DNA of 64,000 nucleotides from Limnanthes douglasii subsp. nivea (GCA_036936605.1 JAUPFV010000001.1:216037530-216101529); one strand, 5' to 3'. Counted from the stretch's first letter, positions 45,764 through 58,645 are shown. Numbers and translations are program-made. Notes: generated from the letters alone by a model not told the origin.

Positions 45764-48700
45764 TCAATCATTATCTTCAGTTCTTATGTACCCGATACGT
45801 AGACTCTTTAGCAAGACAATATCCCTCAGTTCGTTGGGACTCGACTCTGGACTATAGTCTAGATTTGTGCCCTTTTCCAGCGTGTGTTTAGCTAGCCAGT
45901 CCAGCTACAGTTTGTTCTAGAAATATATGGGTAAGAGTCATTGTATAAGAAACAAGGTATCTGCAGCATTTTGCTAAAGACTCCAAATACCAGGTAGCAT
46001 TACCCCTTATGATGATTTCAGCTAGGATACGAGAGTCAATTTCTATTTCTAATGAAGTGAAACCGTTTTCTTTGCATATTAAAAGGCCGTCCAACAATGC
46101 TCAACTCTCAACAACTAATGGAGTTTGATACCCATAAGTCTTTCCAAAGACTGCTATCATTTCACATTTTTGGTCCCTGATGATGTCTCCTCTGAAGTTA
46201 CTATCCCCGTCAGTGTTAAATTTATACTTCTTTCTCTTTGGCAGATTCCACATAAGAGACAAAGAAATTCTAGGATTATTTAGATGGTAAACACAACCTA
46301 AGTTGATTGCAATGTTTCTATCCTTCCCCCAGATTTTTATTTTGAGAAAATACCCTTGGTCAAGAGCAGATAGAAACCTTAAAACCTAGTCAATCATTGA
46401 TTTTGATGTTGTGGAATTTCTTTTGTGATTTTTCGAGTTTCTAGCAGACCATATCACGCAAGTGATTATCACAAGTCTCCCAAGCCTTAGAACACTAAAC
46501 AAAGACATGAGTGATTGACTCAATGATAGGAAAATGCTGGCACTTTGAGGACACCTGAAAACCCTTTGTTTGCAACACTGAATCAATAGGTGACAATTGT
46601 TGTATGACCTTTCAAAATTAAGAAGGAGCACTTTTTGGGGCTGATATTGTTCTGTATCTTCTTAAACAGTTTAGATTTATTTTTTTACTCATGCTGAACT
46701 CCTAAGTGTCTTTTATAGCGAAATCACCTGATTTTGAGAGAGCCCACTTTATGTGATCCTTATTACTAGAAAGGGAGATGCTGCTTATTTTCTCAATTGT
46801 AGCATTTGAGAAGCAGTTCCTTAAACTGTCTAAGTCCCACTTCCATTTACCTAGTAAGAGATTACCTTCTTAGGAGTATACTAGGTTCTATGAGTTACTG
46901 AGTCGAGGCTGATAAATGGGTTTATTATGCACCATCTCTACAACCAGAACTCCATATTCCATTCACTAACTTGCTAATATATCATTTTCTCAGCCTTGTC
47001 TCTCATCTTCAACAATCTATCGCAAACATTGGATCTTTTGTATGTTTTAGGTGCAGTTTATAAGTGGTAAATGTAGCAGTAGATAACATCATTATTCTTA
47101 ACCATAATGACTTTTGCTCTCTAAAATTGAACCACACTTTGTAGGAAAAATATTTTTGAATATCCTCTATTTTTTATGTTCAAGCCTCCCTCATCATATG
47201 GCTTACAAATTTTAGACCAGGAAGCCCATGAGATGAACTTACTGCTTTCTTTAGAGCCCATAGAAACTTGTTGCAAAAAGTTTCTATTCTCAGTATTGTT
47301 GATTTAGGAATAAAAGAGGATTGCATGGTGTAGATTGAAATGGTATTGAGGACATCCTGTACTAATACCAACCTTCATCCAAAGGAAAAGAAAATGTTAT
47401 CCCATTATATAATTTTTTGACCTGTTTTTCCACAACAAATCATCATAGATAGTAGTCTTGTTGTTATTGCTGATGGCGACACCCAAATGCTTCATAGGAA
47501 GGTAACTATGCTTAAACCCCAACTTTTGTTCCAGCTTGATCATTCTGTTTCTGTTCATTTTCGAGAAAGCATAAAATTTTGATTTGTCTCTGTTAATCTC
47601 TTGCCGTGATCTGTCATTGTAGTGATTAAGGAAATTTTGAATTTTATTAACACAATATAAATAACCATTTTAGAATATAATAAGATCGTCTGCAAAAGCC
47701 AGACAAGGAACATTCCAACCACCTCTGTTCTTGTATCTAACAACATTATATTGATTAGTGAGATGTTTCAAACCCCTTATCAAATACGATTCGACAATTA
47801 TAAAAAGGCTAGGAGATAAATGATCTCATTTCCTTAAACCTTTTGTTGACCTGGAGTATCCTTTTAGCACACCATTAACTATAATGGAAACGTTATTGTT
47901 GTTGATGTTCTTCTCTATTAAGCCCATAAAGGAATCACCAAATCCAAATGCAGCCAAAACCCTTAATAGAAACTTGTGTGATAGCTTGTCACAAGCTTTA
48001 GATTGTCTCCTCTGGATTTATAATGTAGATCGTAACAGAGATTTTTGGTAATTAAGATGTTATCATAGATACTCATATTCTTGAAGAATGCTACTTGTTC
48101 ATCAGAGATATTGTTAGGAATAATTATAAAAAGTCTTTAATTTATTACCTCGGAAACTATTCTCCTGAACATTCTTGTGAGGCTTATTGCTCTGTAGTCC
48201 TTCCAAAAGTTAGGCAGATAGAATTGGCATGGACACCTGTAGGAATACGATATCCATTAAAAATGTCTCTAACAACTTCACAGAGATCCATGCTGATGAT
48301 TTCCCAGCAAGTTTTGAAAAAGATACCATTGAAGCCATCTGGCCCTGCTGCACCAGTAAGATTAAGAGTATTATTAACATTTTTAATCTCTTCATCATTT
48401 GGGATTGTCATTATCATGTTGTTTTGTTCATTAGAAACTAGATTAGGTATCAAGTCCATCAGATCTCCATCTTCACTAGCATTTGTATCATCAACTAGAA
48501 TGCTTTTAAAGTATCTCTCAGCTGAGTCACCTATTACGTTCTTATCATCGATCCAAGTAGCTCAATTATTAATACAATCAATTTGGTTTATTTTCTTTCT
48601 TTTTTTTCACAAAACTGTGAGAAACATTAGTTATCTTATCACCATCCCTTAACCAGTTTGAGTGTGATTGTTATCTCCAGAAACTTACCTGTCTAGCTAA

Positions 48701-49687
48701 CAACTCCAAGTGAGTTTCTTTGGATTTGTCAAGCAGAAGTTTATCATTTGATGAATTAGAGATTTGATAGTTATTTTATCTATATTGAATTTTATATTCT
48801 ATCTATTTTTGGGAGTTGAATACATTGCCACAGACATTTCTGTTCCAGCTTTTCAAATTTGTTTTGAGCCTTTTTCAATTTCCCCAGAATTTGCAAATAG
48901 AACTTCTATGAATGTCTTAAGTCTAACTCTTGTTTACCATGTCCATAAACCCATGGTGTATGATCCACATATTTATGAATCTGTAGACAAGCTTAATTTG
49001 ACCTTGATTATCATATAAGGAGATGATAATCAGAGAGTGATCAGAGCAAATCCTTGAGATATGTTTACATGAAAAGTTCTCAAAGTAATTGGACAAGGAA
49101 TTTTTATATAACACCATATATAGCATTTTCCACTTCCTCCTATTAGTTCAGGTAAATTTTAAGCCCGTGAAACCTGAATCAATCAAATGACAGTCAAGAA
49201 CAATGTTATTGAATTCATGCATACTTCTTTTGCAGTTTGTGGAGCAAGCAAGTTGTTCATCAAGCTTCAATATAGCGTTGTAATCCTCTATCAACAACTA
49301 TTTTTTATTGTCATCATCAATAACCCTCATGATATCCCACAAGTAAGTCCTTTGATCCCTTTTGCTTTTGCCATAAACGTATGAAACTCTAAAGGTTTTT
49401 AAAGGATGATGATGCTTAATATTTAAAATAAGTATTTGATCATCCTCTAGTAAGGTTTCCACCTCATAGTCAGGATTCAACATGACCCAAATCTTATTGT
49501 TTTCGTTACCAGCATACCCTGCAAAGCCCGATTTGTTAGCAATTCTAGATAGATTAGAGATAGCGATTAAAGGCTTTTGTAAGGCCAATAATAATATTCT
49601 TTCAGTTTTCTTTATATATATTAATCTTCTAAGAGACTCCTTGTTCAATATCCCTATCACATTCCAACTTAAAATAGTTATAGTCAA
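45764..49687 (-). pseudogene. LINE ORF2 remnant (endonuclease, RT, RNase H)
   Basis: It starts MTITILSWNVIGILNKESLR (endonuclease, 49298-49687) with SDHSLIIISL further on near 49040. RT pieces include AAGPDGFNGIFFKTCWEIIS (48184-48459) and an LAFADDLIIF active-site box near 47676-47707. Next are FIPKSTILRIETFCNKFLWA (47180-47371) and an RNase H end (46097 downward: LEIEIDSRILAEIIIRG, HIFLEQTVAGLA). The final words LLKSLRIGYIRTEDND before the TGA at 45764-45766 align with LESLGVRYIDLG at the end of the other LINE. Many stops break it. Confidence 0.8.
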
Positions 49688-49694
49688 TTGGAAT

Positions 49695-50960
49695 GTGGAG
49701 GAAAATGTTTAGCAGGCCCTTTCAGCTGTAGAATTTTATTGGAGAATGATCCTTTGGCCTTCCAGCTTTTAGTTCTTTTAGCTTTCTTCTTGTACATGCT
49801 TTTAATCTTTTCCCTCATTTTAATTAGCTTCAGTTTTGGGGAGTTAGGCATGCTACCAGTGCTATCTTTAAGGGGAGAGCTATAAGGGATAGTTGATGTT
49901 TCTGAGCTTCTAATAGCTCCAAATAGAGCTTCATTGTCAATAGTCTGAAGAGCCTCAATTATCTCAGAATATTTTTACTTCATTGTTAGGATTAGTTGAA
50001 GAATCCCCTTCTGATGGAGATTTGCATTTGTTGTTGATTGACTCTTCTGTGATAGTGATCCCTTCTCTATTCTTATTTGTGTTTGTCTCTTTGTTTGGGA
50101 TATTGTTTGATTCTTGGTTTTGGTTTCTTTGAATGATATCTTGGATTTTATCAGCTTTAATCACCATAAACTTCATTTTGGGTAGTTTGGTAGTGTTTGT
50201 TTGATATCCTTCATGCTTTGTAGTGTCATTTCCGTCAGAGTTGGCTGGATGAGAACCTTGATTATCTTGTAATCTTTTACAGTTTTTTGTTTCATGTCCC
50301 AGGTGTGAGCAACTTTTGCAGTATGAGGGTAAGCCATTGTATCAGTTTTTTTTTTCAATATCCTTCCTTGTCACTAAAGCTGATTTTGATTTTATTTACA
50401 TGTTCATTTAAGACGTCCATTACTACCCCTAATTTGTAGCAATTGTGTATGACCCAGTTTTTTTTGGAACCCAAACTGTAAGGTAAGATCCAATGGCATT
50501 TCCTATGATCTTTACAGCTTCCTCATGATACATATACTCTGCCATGTTTGGTAAAAAGAGCCAAACCTGTGTTATTGGGCATTCAACATTTGGTTTAAAA
50601 TATGGCATCCATTTAAAAAATCTCATAGTTCTGGATCCAACAGTCCAGACATTTCTCTTCCATATTCTTTTCACATCTTCTTTATTGGGCATTTAACATC
50701 TGGTTTAAAATGTGGCATCCATTTCAACAATCTCATAATTCTGGATCCAACAGTCTAGACATTTCTCTTCCATATTCTCTTCACATCTTTTTTATTGTTA
50801 AATTCAATTAGAATATGGCTGTAATCTCAGTGAGCCAGATTGTAACCACTAGGGAATTTGAAACTGTCCAGAAACAACTTGATAACTTCAGTTGATGGCT
50901 TTCCCGTCGTAAATTTCTCAATGAACCCTTGTTTAGCATATTCTTCCAGTTTTTGTTTGC
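49695..50960 (-). pseudogene. LINE ORF1 remnant with CCHC knuckle
   Basis: A DUF4283-like segment (50429-50692: RIWKRNVWTVGSRTMRFFKW, then VWLFLPNMAEYMYHEEAVKI) precedes a knuckle CKSCSHLGHETKNC at about 50280-50325, which has the same CX2CX4HX4C spacing as LINE 1. A charged linker follows and the frame ends just before ORF2. A tandem duplication (50574-50793) and several stops disrupt it. Confidence 0.75.
50574..50793 (-). repeat. 110-bp tandem duplication inside LINE ORF1
   Basis: Units at 50574-50683 and 50684-50793 both begin attgggcatt and contain ctggatccaacagtc and gacatttctcttccatattc. About nine differences separate them (roughly 92% identity). The offset of 110 is not divisible by three, so it shifts the frame. 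Confidence 0.85.
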
Positions 50961-51593
50961 CTTTTTATCAAGCCTTTTGCCTAGGTATGCAAGTAGGGAC
51001 TACTATACTTTGATACAAAATGTTTAGTATTTAGTTTTTTCTTCAAAATCATTTAGTTGTCGAAAATATTTAGTTGGGTAATATTTAGTTGTATAAAACG
51101 TTTAAGTGTTGGTTATTAGTTTATCACCGAAACATCAGTATTTAATTTCTTTTTACTGAACCCTTAGTTATCAGAACATTTATCCTTTTTGGTGTAATAC
51201 ATATGATGGAATTTTCCTCCCTTCTTTCTTCTTCCATTTTTATTATGTATAGTTGGTCTCATCTATACTAGATCTTTGTATCACCATACTATCCATTCAA
51301 GTTATCGGCTGGTTTTTGCCAAAATTACTGTTAATTGTTTTAGAGGAACATCTACTATGATTGTTTGTAGGTAAATTGGAATTTTGGGTACGTTATATTG
51401 CTTATTTTTATGGCGAAAATTGACATTATTTACAACAACAATCTGTGACAGATCTATTGGACAAAGCTTTATATACTACCATGCTTATAATACTATATTC
51501 ATCACTCTCATACTTTGATCCTTTACTATCCGCCGCCATAGATTACATACGTGTGTAAGTCACCACTCTCTTGTCTTTGTAGTTTCATTTAAA

Positions 51594-51920
51594 TTTTTTT
51601 TTTTTTAGCAAATAAACTATTTGATTAACAAACTTATCAAGTACATAATAGGCCTGACCAATTACAGACTTAATGTAAAAGAAAAGCCTAGGCCCAATAC
51701 AAGAGAATTAGGAAGTAAACCCTAATTCCCAATCTGATTGAGTTCGATAACAAAACAAACCCTAATTTCTTCATCTACCACCAGAGCCTTCTCTCCTTCA
51801 TCTTGTTCAATTTCTTCGAACCCTAACCCTAATTTTAAAGAGAGAAGAAATTGGATTTTCGATAGCAATCAAGTGCCAAATTCGCTATTAGCGATTTTGA
51901 TGCTTGATGCTTGAATTATC
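51594..51920 (-). mobile_element. Possible retroposed fragment with poly-A tail
   Basis: On the minus strand the sequence ends gtttatttgct followed by 13 A residues (plus-strand T-run 51594-51606). Upstream it contains ordinary transcript-like sequence (gccctaggcttttc-like and aaattagggtttg words), not a known LINE domain. It could be the 3' end of another LINE or a processed transcript. No flanking duplication was found. Between 50961 and 51593 only AT-rich sequence with repeated atttagttg words is seen. Confidence 0.3.
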
Positions 51921-52326
51921 AGAATAAATCGGTTATTGTTTAAAGATCCTTCTAAACTAAAATATTTGTTTGGACGTGCATGGAAAATTAGAATGAAAAA
52001 TAACAAAATTAGAATAAAAAATTTCTAACAATAGTTGTCTTCGCTTCCAACAATAGTCAAAGAAAAAATTATGAACCGAGCTTCTTTTGTTTTTATAGAG
52101 ATAAAAAAAATATCTAATAAGTAATAAGAATTGTTTTTAAATTTTAAAAAATAATTTATCATAAATGACTTATAACATTTTGTAAGAGATGTAAATCTAA
52201 TCTTTATATAATTGGTTTTAAAGAGTTATAGACATGTTTGGTTAGATAAATCTTATCGACATTTACCTATAAGATCATATATATATATATATGTAAGGTT
52301 AAAATACTATCTATAAGAAAAATAGA

Positions 52327-53340
52327 TTATTATCAGGCATGTACCATGAATGAGACGGGTATGACGATTACTATGAACCGATGAGAATAAACTAACTCAT
52401 AGGTAGAACTGAGACAAACCCACGAGGTAATAATAGATGAGGACCATGAATAAGACGAGGGTAACAAATAATACATGTCAAGGGAAACAAACCAGCAAAG
52501 ACGAGGGTGCAAACAAGCGCACAAGGCAAACAGACAGAGCACCCGAGCGACAATCATTAAGCAATACACGTCGACATAAGGATGAGTAACGTGTTTGAAC
52601 ATCCATTATGAGTCACAACCAACATTTAAAGTAGTTTGACACGATTCAAATATGTAATAAATAAATATTCAATACTTAAAGAGAAAATACACTATAAAAA
52701 TTAGAAAAGAAAGGAAAAACCCTAACTATGTTTTTAAGAGATAAAATTGAATATAGAAAATAAATCTTATTATTCTACAAATCCTATTTATTTCTTGAGT
52801 CTATGTTTGTTCTATTTGAATCTCGTTTGAGAAAGAAATGTCTTAACATAAATAACAGTGGGGTTATGTGAACACTTGAACTTGTACCAACAAACACATT
52901 AAAGAGTAAAGAAAAAAACGACACATATACATACAAAATGAGGGTAATAAGAGATAGCGGATTATAATCACTAAGAAAGCAATGCGAGACAACCAGAGTA
53001 CGAGGTAAATACATACAAAACGAGGGTGTTGAGTAACACCGGATGATGATCATGAAGAAGGAAATACAAGGCAACCAAAGGACGAGTTATATACATACAA
53101 GATAATGTTGATGGGCGATACCATACGAGGATCATGAAGAAATAACAAGACAAGGGTATTACGCATTTGAACAATTATGGTCGAATGATACGTATTTCCA
53201 TATTATAAGTTACTAAGCAACATATCTACATATTTATTACAAAACATGACCAACAATTAAGGTACGATAACATGTTCAAACTTATATTGAATATAGAATA
53301 AATATGAAGAGAAAATATCTTTTGTAAACAATATATATAG
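52327..53340 (+). repeat. LTR-like repeat region, two diverged copies
   Basis: Segment 52327-52700 and segment 52930-53340 share an ending (caacawttaa, then attcaaatat and aaagagaaaata-like words) and an internal ~84-bp motif built on tacatacaaaacgagggtg and gatcatgaagaaggaaata. The last 250 bases of the second copy are collinear with 63690-64000. I read these as LTR-type sequence of the outer gypsy element. No ORF is credible here. Confidence 0.45.
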
Positions 53341-53419
53341 GAGTACAACTCTGAGTGTAAAAAACTACTAAAACTTGGAAACATCCGAGATATATCTTTG
53401 CTTGGCACGCTGATAATGT

Positions 53420-54720
53420 ATATAAGGGAAAGTTGTCTGTCATTTGTCATGAGCTCTTGATTGATACAAGGCTAAGACCGGTTCGTAAAAGACAGAGGGA
53501 TAATTCTTGTGAGAATTCTAAACCCATCTTCCAAAAGGTAGAAAAACTACTAAAACTTGGAAATATCCGAAAAGCAAAATACCAAACCTGGGTGACCATT
53601 TCACCACTGGTAAAAAACATTGGAAGTGAAGTGTGTGAGTATATTTTACCGACCTCAACAAAGCTTGCCCTAAGAATGCTTCCCCCATACCTCATATTGA
53701 TCAATTGGTAGATGTAGTTTCGAGTAACAAATTTTTGTCTCTCATGGACGTGTACGCGAGATATAACCAGATTTGGATGCACCCCCACGATGAAGTACAC
53801 ACCAATTTTCAAACATAAAGAGGTTTATATAGCTATAAAGTTATCTTTTTGGGTTAAAAAATTTAGAGTTAACATACTAGAGGCTCATCAGTCTGATATT
53901 CAATAAAAAAAATGGCCAATAATATGAAAGCGTACATTAGAAAATATGATCATAAAAAGAGATATCAAGGATCACTAACTTGATGCTTTATCTAACGTAT
54001 TTGCAAATTTACGTAATTTTAACCTCAAGCTTGATTATTTGAAATACTGGTCTGGAGTTCGTAATGGGAATGTATTGAGGTACATTATCAACACGAATTG
54101 AAAATGAGCCCGACAGATTAAATCATTTCTAACTATCGAGCCCATAAATAATATCAAAGAGTTTCGAAGACTTACAGATAAATTAGAGGCTTTATCTCGG
54201 TTTAAATCAAAAGCATAAAAAAGTATCCACCCTTTATTTCAAATCCTTAAAAGAGAAAAAAAGACAGAGCCGTTGGCTCTTCAAAATAGTATTTAACGTC
54301 TTCTTAAATTTTATAAACTCCAATTCCAGGCGAAACATTTTATTTTTTATTATCTGTCTCCAACCATGTTGTGAGAGCCATGTTGGTTTAGGAGTAAAAA
54401 AGGGCACATAAACCAATTTATTCTGTTAGGAAAATTCTAATCGATGCTAAAAATATATATTTGAACTTGGAAAAATTGGTCTTTGGGTTTGGTGGTGGAT
54501 GTAAGAAATGAGACCGTATATCAAAATTCAGATAATGTTCTTCCGAGCTACTTCTCCTCTAAAGAATGTCAGACAACAATCAGATATTTAGGGCAGGCCA
54601 ATGCGGTGGTCTGTAAAGTGAGGATAATACGAGCATGCCTAAGGTTGAAGAACCACGAGGCTATACAAATGTTCATACTGAACCTTGGCTTATGAGGTCA
54701 AATTAACGAAATGGCTAATA
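53420..54720 (+). pseudogene. Outer Ty3/gypsy (Tat-like) element: RT to RNase H remnant
   Basis: 53450-53640 encodes the RT approach (LRPVRKRQRDN, VEKLLKLGNIRKAKYQTW). 53652-53815 encodes DLNKACPKNASPIPHIDQLV followed by FLSLMDVYARYNQIWMHPHD, where the aspartate of LMD is the motif-A catalytic residue. Further on, frames break repeatedly; traces of RT thumb and RNase H persist to about 54700. Gag and protease are not recognisable. It is on the plus strand and inactive. Confidence 0.75.
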
Positions 54721-54965
54721 AACCAAACATATACGGCCACACAAGATGCCCTATTGAACCTTGAGGCACTAGTAAAATTGAAATCACGGTTAATCAACCA
54801 AACATAAGGTTAGTGAAACCATAAGATCATATAATTGGTCATACTGACCACTCACATGATAGTCAAATTGTAATTTTGGTTAGTAAAACAAGCCCGAGGT
54901 GCCCAAAACCACAAGGTTAGGAAAGTGTTCATACTGAACCATGATGTACGAGTAAAAATTACATA
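54648..54965 (+). repeat. ~85-bp minisatellite after the outer pol
   Basis: Four diverged units share accacgaggctatac-like openings, a gttcatactgaaccttgg-like middle, and a taatcaaccaaacata-like end. It lies after pol and before the opposite-strand gene remnant, the same position as the repeats at 32231 and 58343 in the other two Tat-like elements. Confidence 0.7.
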
Positions 54966-55193
54966 CCGTTTCTACGACAAGAAAAGATATCTAAAGATAT
55001 AATCACAAAGATAAAAATGAAGTTAGATAGATACAAACCGTTCAGCTAAGGATCTCCTACCACTAATACTTTCATTAAATAGGCATACTATTAAGACAAA
55101 CCTTAAGACATCTTCGATTTTGTGTACCAAAAATGGAAGCAATACATCGTTAACATAAAAATATGATGGGTAAAAATGTAAATTGCTAACGAT

Positions 55194-55930
55194 TCACAAA
55201 AATTTACAAACCAAAACGTTACTATCAACAAACCACAACAAATTTACACAGAAATAAGTTCTTAAGAAAAAATCAATCCCACCAGAACAACCTCGTCCAC
55301 GACTGATTCCTTCGTTATCACTCTCCTCGTAAGATGAACCCGACCACTCATCTTCAAGTACTAAAATTTGGAGCTTACCCAAATTCATGTTATAGTTTTT
55401 TTCTCCAAAGATACAAGATAGAATCCTTTCCAACCATTTCACGTAGACTTTGCGCATGCTCCACTGGCTTGTCCTTTTTTTTGTTAATGAACTTTATAGC
55501 CTCAACCCAAATAAAGCTGTCAAACCCATACGTTTTTTTTGTAATTCCGCATTTTAAGTAATCTTGGTATTGATACAAGTCTCTCAATCCGACATTTTTA
55601 GTAACCACCTTAATATTCTATAAAATTAGCTGATCATTTTAGATCATTAGTTTCCAACGTTTCCATAGTTTCTCATCACTTTCATGAACCATAATTTTTT
55701 TTTGCGCTATCCATTTTGTATTCTATGTCATCAAGGCATCATTCTTAGCATAAAATGTCACCACACAATGCTCAAGGTCCAACTTATCCTTCGTCAACTT
55801 CTCAAACTTTTCCTTTGAAGATGCATACCCTTGTTTATACTTATCTAAGGTTTACTCGGTAATGTCACTGATCTGAATGTGAACGGTTCAACCTCAAGAT
55901 TATTGATCATCTTGCTATCATATGGCGTCA
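55194..55930 (-). pseudogene. Outer element: C-terminal part of the opposite-strand gene
   Basis: Minus-strand pieces read KEKFEKLTKDKLDLEHCVVT, NVGLRDLYQYQDYLKCGITK, SFIWVEAIKFINKKKDKPVE and an acidic LVLEDEWSGSSYEESDNEGI near the end. The coiled-coil-plus-acidic-tail pattern matches the C-terminal half of the gene in the inner element (58947-60100). Stops interrupt it. I infer it is the 3' part of the outer element's opposite-strand ORF, cut from its 5' part by the inner element. Confidence 0.5.
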
Positions 55931-56168
55931 TCCGAAGATAAAAAATATCAATGAGTTATGATACATCTGTAGAATTACAAACCAACGAGGTATCAACAAA
56001 AAGGTATAAACAAGATGAAGACACGTACATTAATACAACAAACTGCTATTTACAAGTCAAGCTACCTTCATAAGATGTCTTCCATAGTCACGATATTGTA
56101 GTACAACATATCATGATAATATCTGAGCTGACGATATAATAGCAATGATGGAGCTGAAAAATCTACAC

Positions 56169-56548
56169 TGCTAGGGTAAAAAATAATTCGGGGCTAAGAA
56201 TGAAAGTGGGTCCGATTTATCTTTAAGAGAAATTTTAGGCTCATAATAAAATCCATGTTAAGTAAGTTGGGTGCCTAGTGACTAAGTTATGTGCCAACCT
56301 AATATTTTAGGAATAGTTCTAGGGCTTGGGCGCTCATGAGTTTGACCCATATACTTGACCCGACCTGATTAGCTAATGGATCTGAAATTATCTTATAGAT
56401 AGTCCAAAGAACAACATTTAATATGGTTGGAACATTCTCTCTGTACATATTAATAGCTAGCGCCTCTATTATCCCTCTACATTACCCAAAATTAAATACA
56501 ATATTTTAATACTTACCTTAAACATCGTATGACCAGATTTTGTCATCA
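56169..56548 (+). repeat. 5' LTR of Tat-like element 2
   Basis: It starts TGCTAGGGTAAAAAATAATT and ends TTTTGTCATCA. Collinear words with the 3' LTR are gggtccgatttatct, agtaagttgggtgcctagtgac, gtttgacccatat and acttaccttaaa. The 3' copy lacks part of the segment near 56420-56470. Confidence 0.8.
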
Positions 56549-57399
56549 TCAGATTGTGGACCACATTGGGAGTTGAAGGTACCCGAATAATAGTATTCAA
56601 ACCCTGACTTGCAAATTAGCTTTTGGATTTCTTTAAGATAAGGATCAGATTGATCTCACTCTAAAAAGTGAGAGAATTAGAAGCGATGGGGAGCATGCGA
56701 ACACATCCCATGTAAATCACAATGCTGAGGAAAGACGTTTTATAAAAAAATAACGCGATTAACTACATATAGAAATTGAGGCATTAAACGTCCAAAAACA
56801 GACTGAAATGATATGGGTGCAAAACATCTATCAGAATATCCCAAACCCAGTGATCCATATAATAATTCTAAACATAACTCAAATGACCAGTCTTCTAAAG
56901 CCCACACGGGGTCAAAATAGGAACATCGGGCTAAATAATATTCAAGTACATCAGATTCTATTGGAGGCTCAACAATAGAATCATAATCATATATTTTTTT
57001 TCTTCATTTTCAAGTAGTGATAAATGTCGTAAAAAGAAAACAAATAAAAGTCAGCTAAGAAGCATTTCAAAAAGTACCAAAGGTTAAGTAATTAGGACTC
57101 TTAAAACAAGAAAATGGACTAGAAGGGTAAAGGAAAAAAAGAAAAACTGTGAAGGGAAAATGAAAGGGTCAGCAGACCAAAGTATAGATCACCCGTTGAA
57201 TGATCAATTTGCTGCATAATCCAAACTTGGAATATTTTCCACTCCTAATGAAGACCATATGTTTAGCCAATGACATGATTGGTGAATGTAGCCATTGTCC
57301 TAAAAACTTCTCTCCAGACATTTCCCCGAGCGATTTGATAGTTCGAAGATAGAAAAATATGATGGGAGCTAGGAGTTCCCATGAAGTCATTATCCGAAG

Positions 57400-58199
57400 C
57401 AGTGTCCTTTAATATTTGAGGATTTGATATGGTCGTACCACTTTCAATTGCTTTTGGGGGATGTCCAACGATCATCTTGGTAATTGATTACTTTTCTTGG
57501 GGATGCCCTCACCAAAATACCTTCCAAAGGGTAATTAGATTTATTTCCTCCAATATTTTTTGTAGGTTTGGAATTCGTATACGTATTACCACAAACAATG
57601 CCCCTCCGTTTGACAATGAGGATATATAGGTATTTTGTGCATCAAGGGGAATTCATCATTGTTTATCCTCACCTTTTCATCCTCAAGCTAATGGATAGAT
57701 AAAGGTGGAAAACATGACTATTTTGATATGTTTAAAAAAGAACTTATAAGGATCATCCGGTAAATGGCCTAATTATATACAAGAAGTACTCCGGGCTTCC
57801 AAAAATACTACGCACACTGCCACACAAGAATCTCCTTTTCCATTGGTTTATGAAATGAATACAATTTCTCCAATATAAGCTACTCTTCATTCTTTCAAGG
57901 TCCAAAATTATTTCGAAGAGGAAAATGAAGTTGAGATAAGGTCCCAGTTGGTTTTGATTAAAGAATAGAGAATAAAAGCCCATTTAAGAACCATGCATTA
58001 CCAAGTGGAGGATAAAGTCGTGAGAAAATTATTTCTCCACACTAAAGATAGGAAGTTTGAAAAGCTGGATCCAAACAAAAAAGGGCCATACATGGTGTGT
58101 GAGAAGATTAAGGAGGGAACATATCTGTTAGTTGACCATGCAGGCAATCCTTTGAGGCACCCTTGCAATGTCAAACATCTAAGGTTATATTTTGAGTAA
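57400..58199 (+). pseudogene. Integrase remnant of Tat-like element 2
   Basis: The core reads GFDMVVPLSIAFGGCPTIIL (first catalytic aspartate), TTNNAPPFDNED (the usual TDNG/TDNA aspartate is changed to N) and KVENMTILICLKKNL (near the catalytic E). It continues KWPNYIQEVLRA, TQESPFPLVYEMN and the C-terminal DKVVRKLFLHTKDRKFEKLD, ending NVKHLRLYFE and TAA. It aligns with element 1's integrase throughout. Several in-frame stops make it inactive. Traces extend left to about 57180. Confidence 0.8.
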
Positions 58200-58342
58200 A
58201 CTCAAGTTGTAAATATTTACTTTATTTCCATCTAATGTAAATATTAGGGGGCATACTCTTTCTTACCTTGGTGGCACAGGAGTTTTTAATGAGGTGTCCA
58301 AATCATTATTATTATATTGTCTCTGTCTGTAAAATTGCGTTT

Positions 58343-58645
58343 CTTAAGCTTTTATTGCCTTTGAATTAATTACCTTCAAATGACTCAGGTAAATTAAGTT
58401 TTTGTTGTCTTCAACATGGATTACCTTCGAATGGCTTGCGTTTCTTGAGTTTTTATTGCCTTTAAATGGATTACCTTCGAATGGCTCAAAAGGATTAAGT
58501 TTTTGTTGCCTTAGTTTTTGTTTCCTTTGAATGGATTACCTTCGAATAGCTCAGGTGGTTAAATTTTTGTTTCCTTCGAATGGCTTGGGTATCTTAAGTT
58601 GTTATTACCTTCGAATGGATTAAGTACAACTTTTTGTTTCCCTTG
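58343..58645 (+). repeat. Minisatellite between integrase and the opposite-strand gene
   Basis: About six variable units combine aagtttttgttgcctt with gaatggattaccttcgaatg and gctcagg. It starts within 150 bases of the integrase stop. The sequence differs from the 162-bp repeat in element 1, but the position is the same. Confidence 0.8.

Larger units (their letters stand above)
45396..50960 (-). mobile_element. Second L1-type LINE, older and heavily mutated
   Basis: Reading right to left: ORF1 with a CCHC knuckle, then ORF2 with endonuclease, RT (FADD box), a cysteine-rich region and RNase H. It has the same order as the plus-strand LINE at 8.1-14.6 kb. A plus-strand T-run at 45396-45404 may be the A-tail. 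Stops and frameshifts are frequent, so it is much older than the first copy, and protein-level similarity between them is moderate. The 5' end is uncertain. Confidence 0.8.

Noticed and set aside
48095..48652. 185-codon plus-strand frame
   Set aside because: The minus strand of the same bases encodes clear LINE RT motifs (AAGPDGFNGIFFKTCWEIIS), so the plus-strand frame is its complement.
51819..51834. Telomere-like ccctaaccctaa
   Set aside because: There are only about two units, which is chance level in AT-rich plant DNA. No array.
52784..53174. Minus-strand tyrosine/leucine-rich ORFs
   Set aside because: They arise from a short tandem repeat (tacatacaaaacgagggtg type) read on the opposite strand; the same pattern appears at 63634-63942. 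No gene.
57169..57475. Minus-strand ORFs of about 70 codons
   Set aside because: They are complementary to the plus-strand integrase remnant of the Tat-like element.
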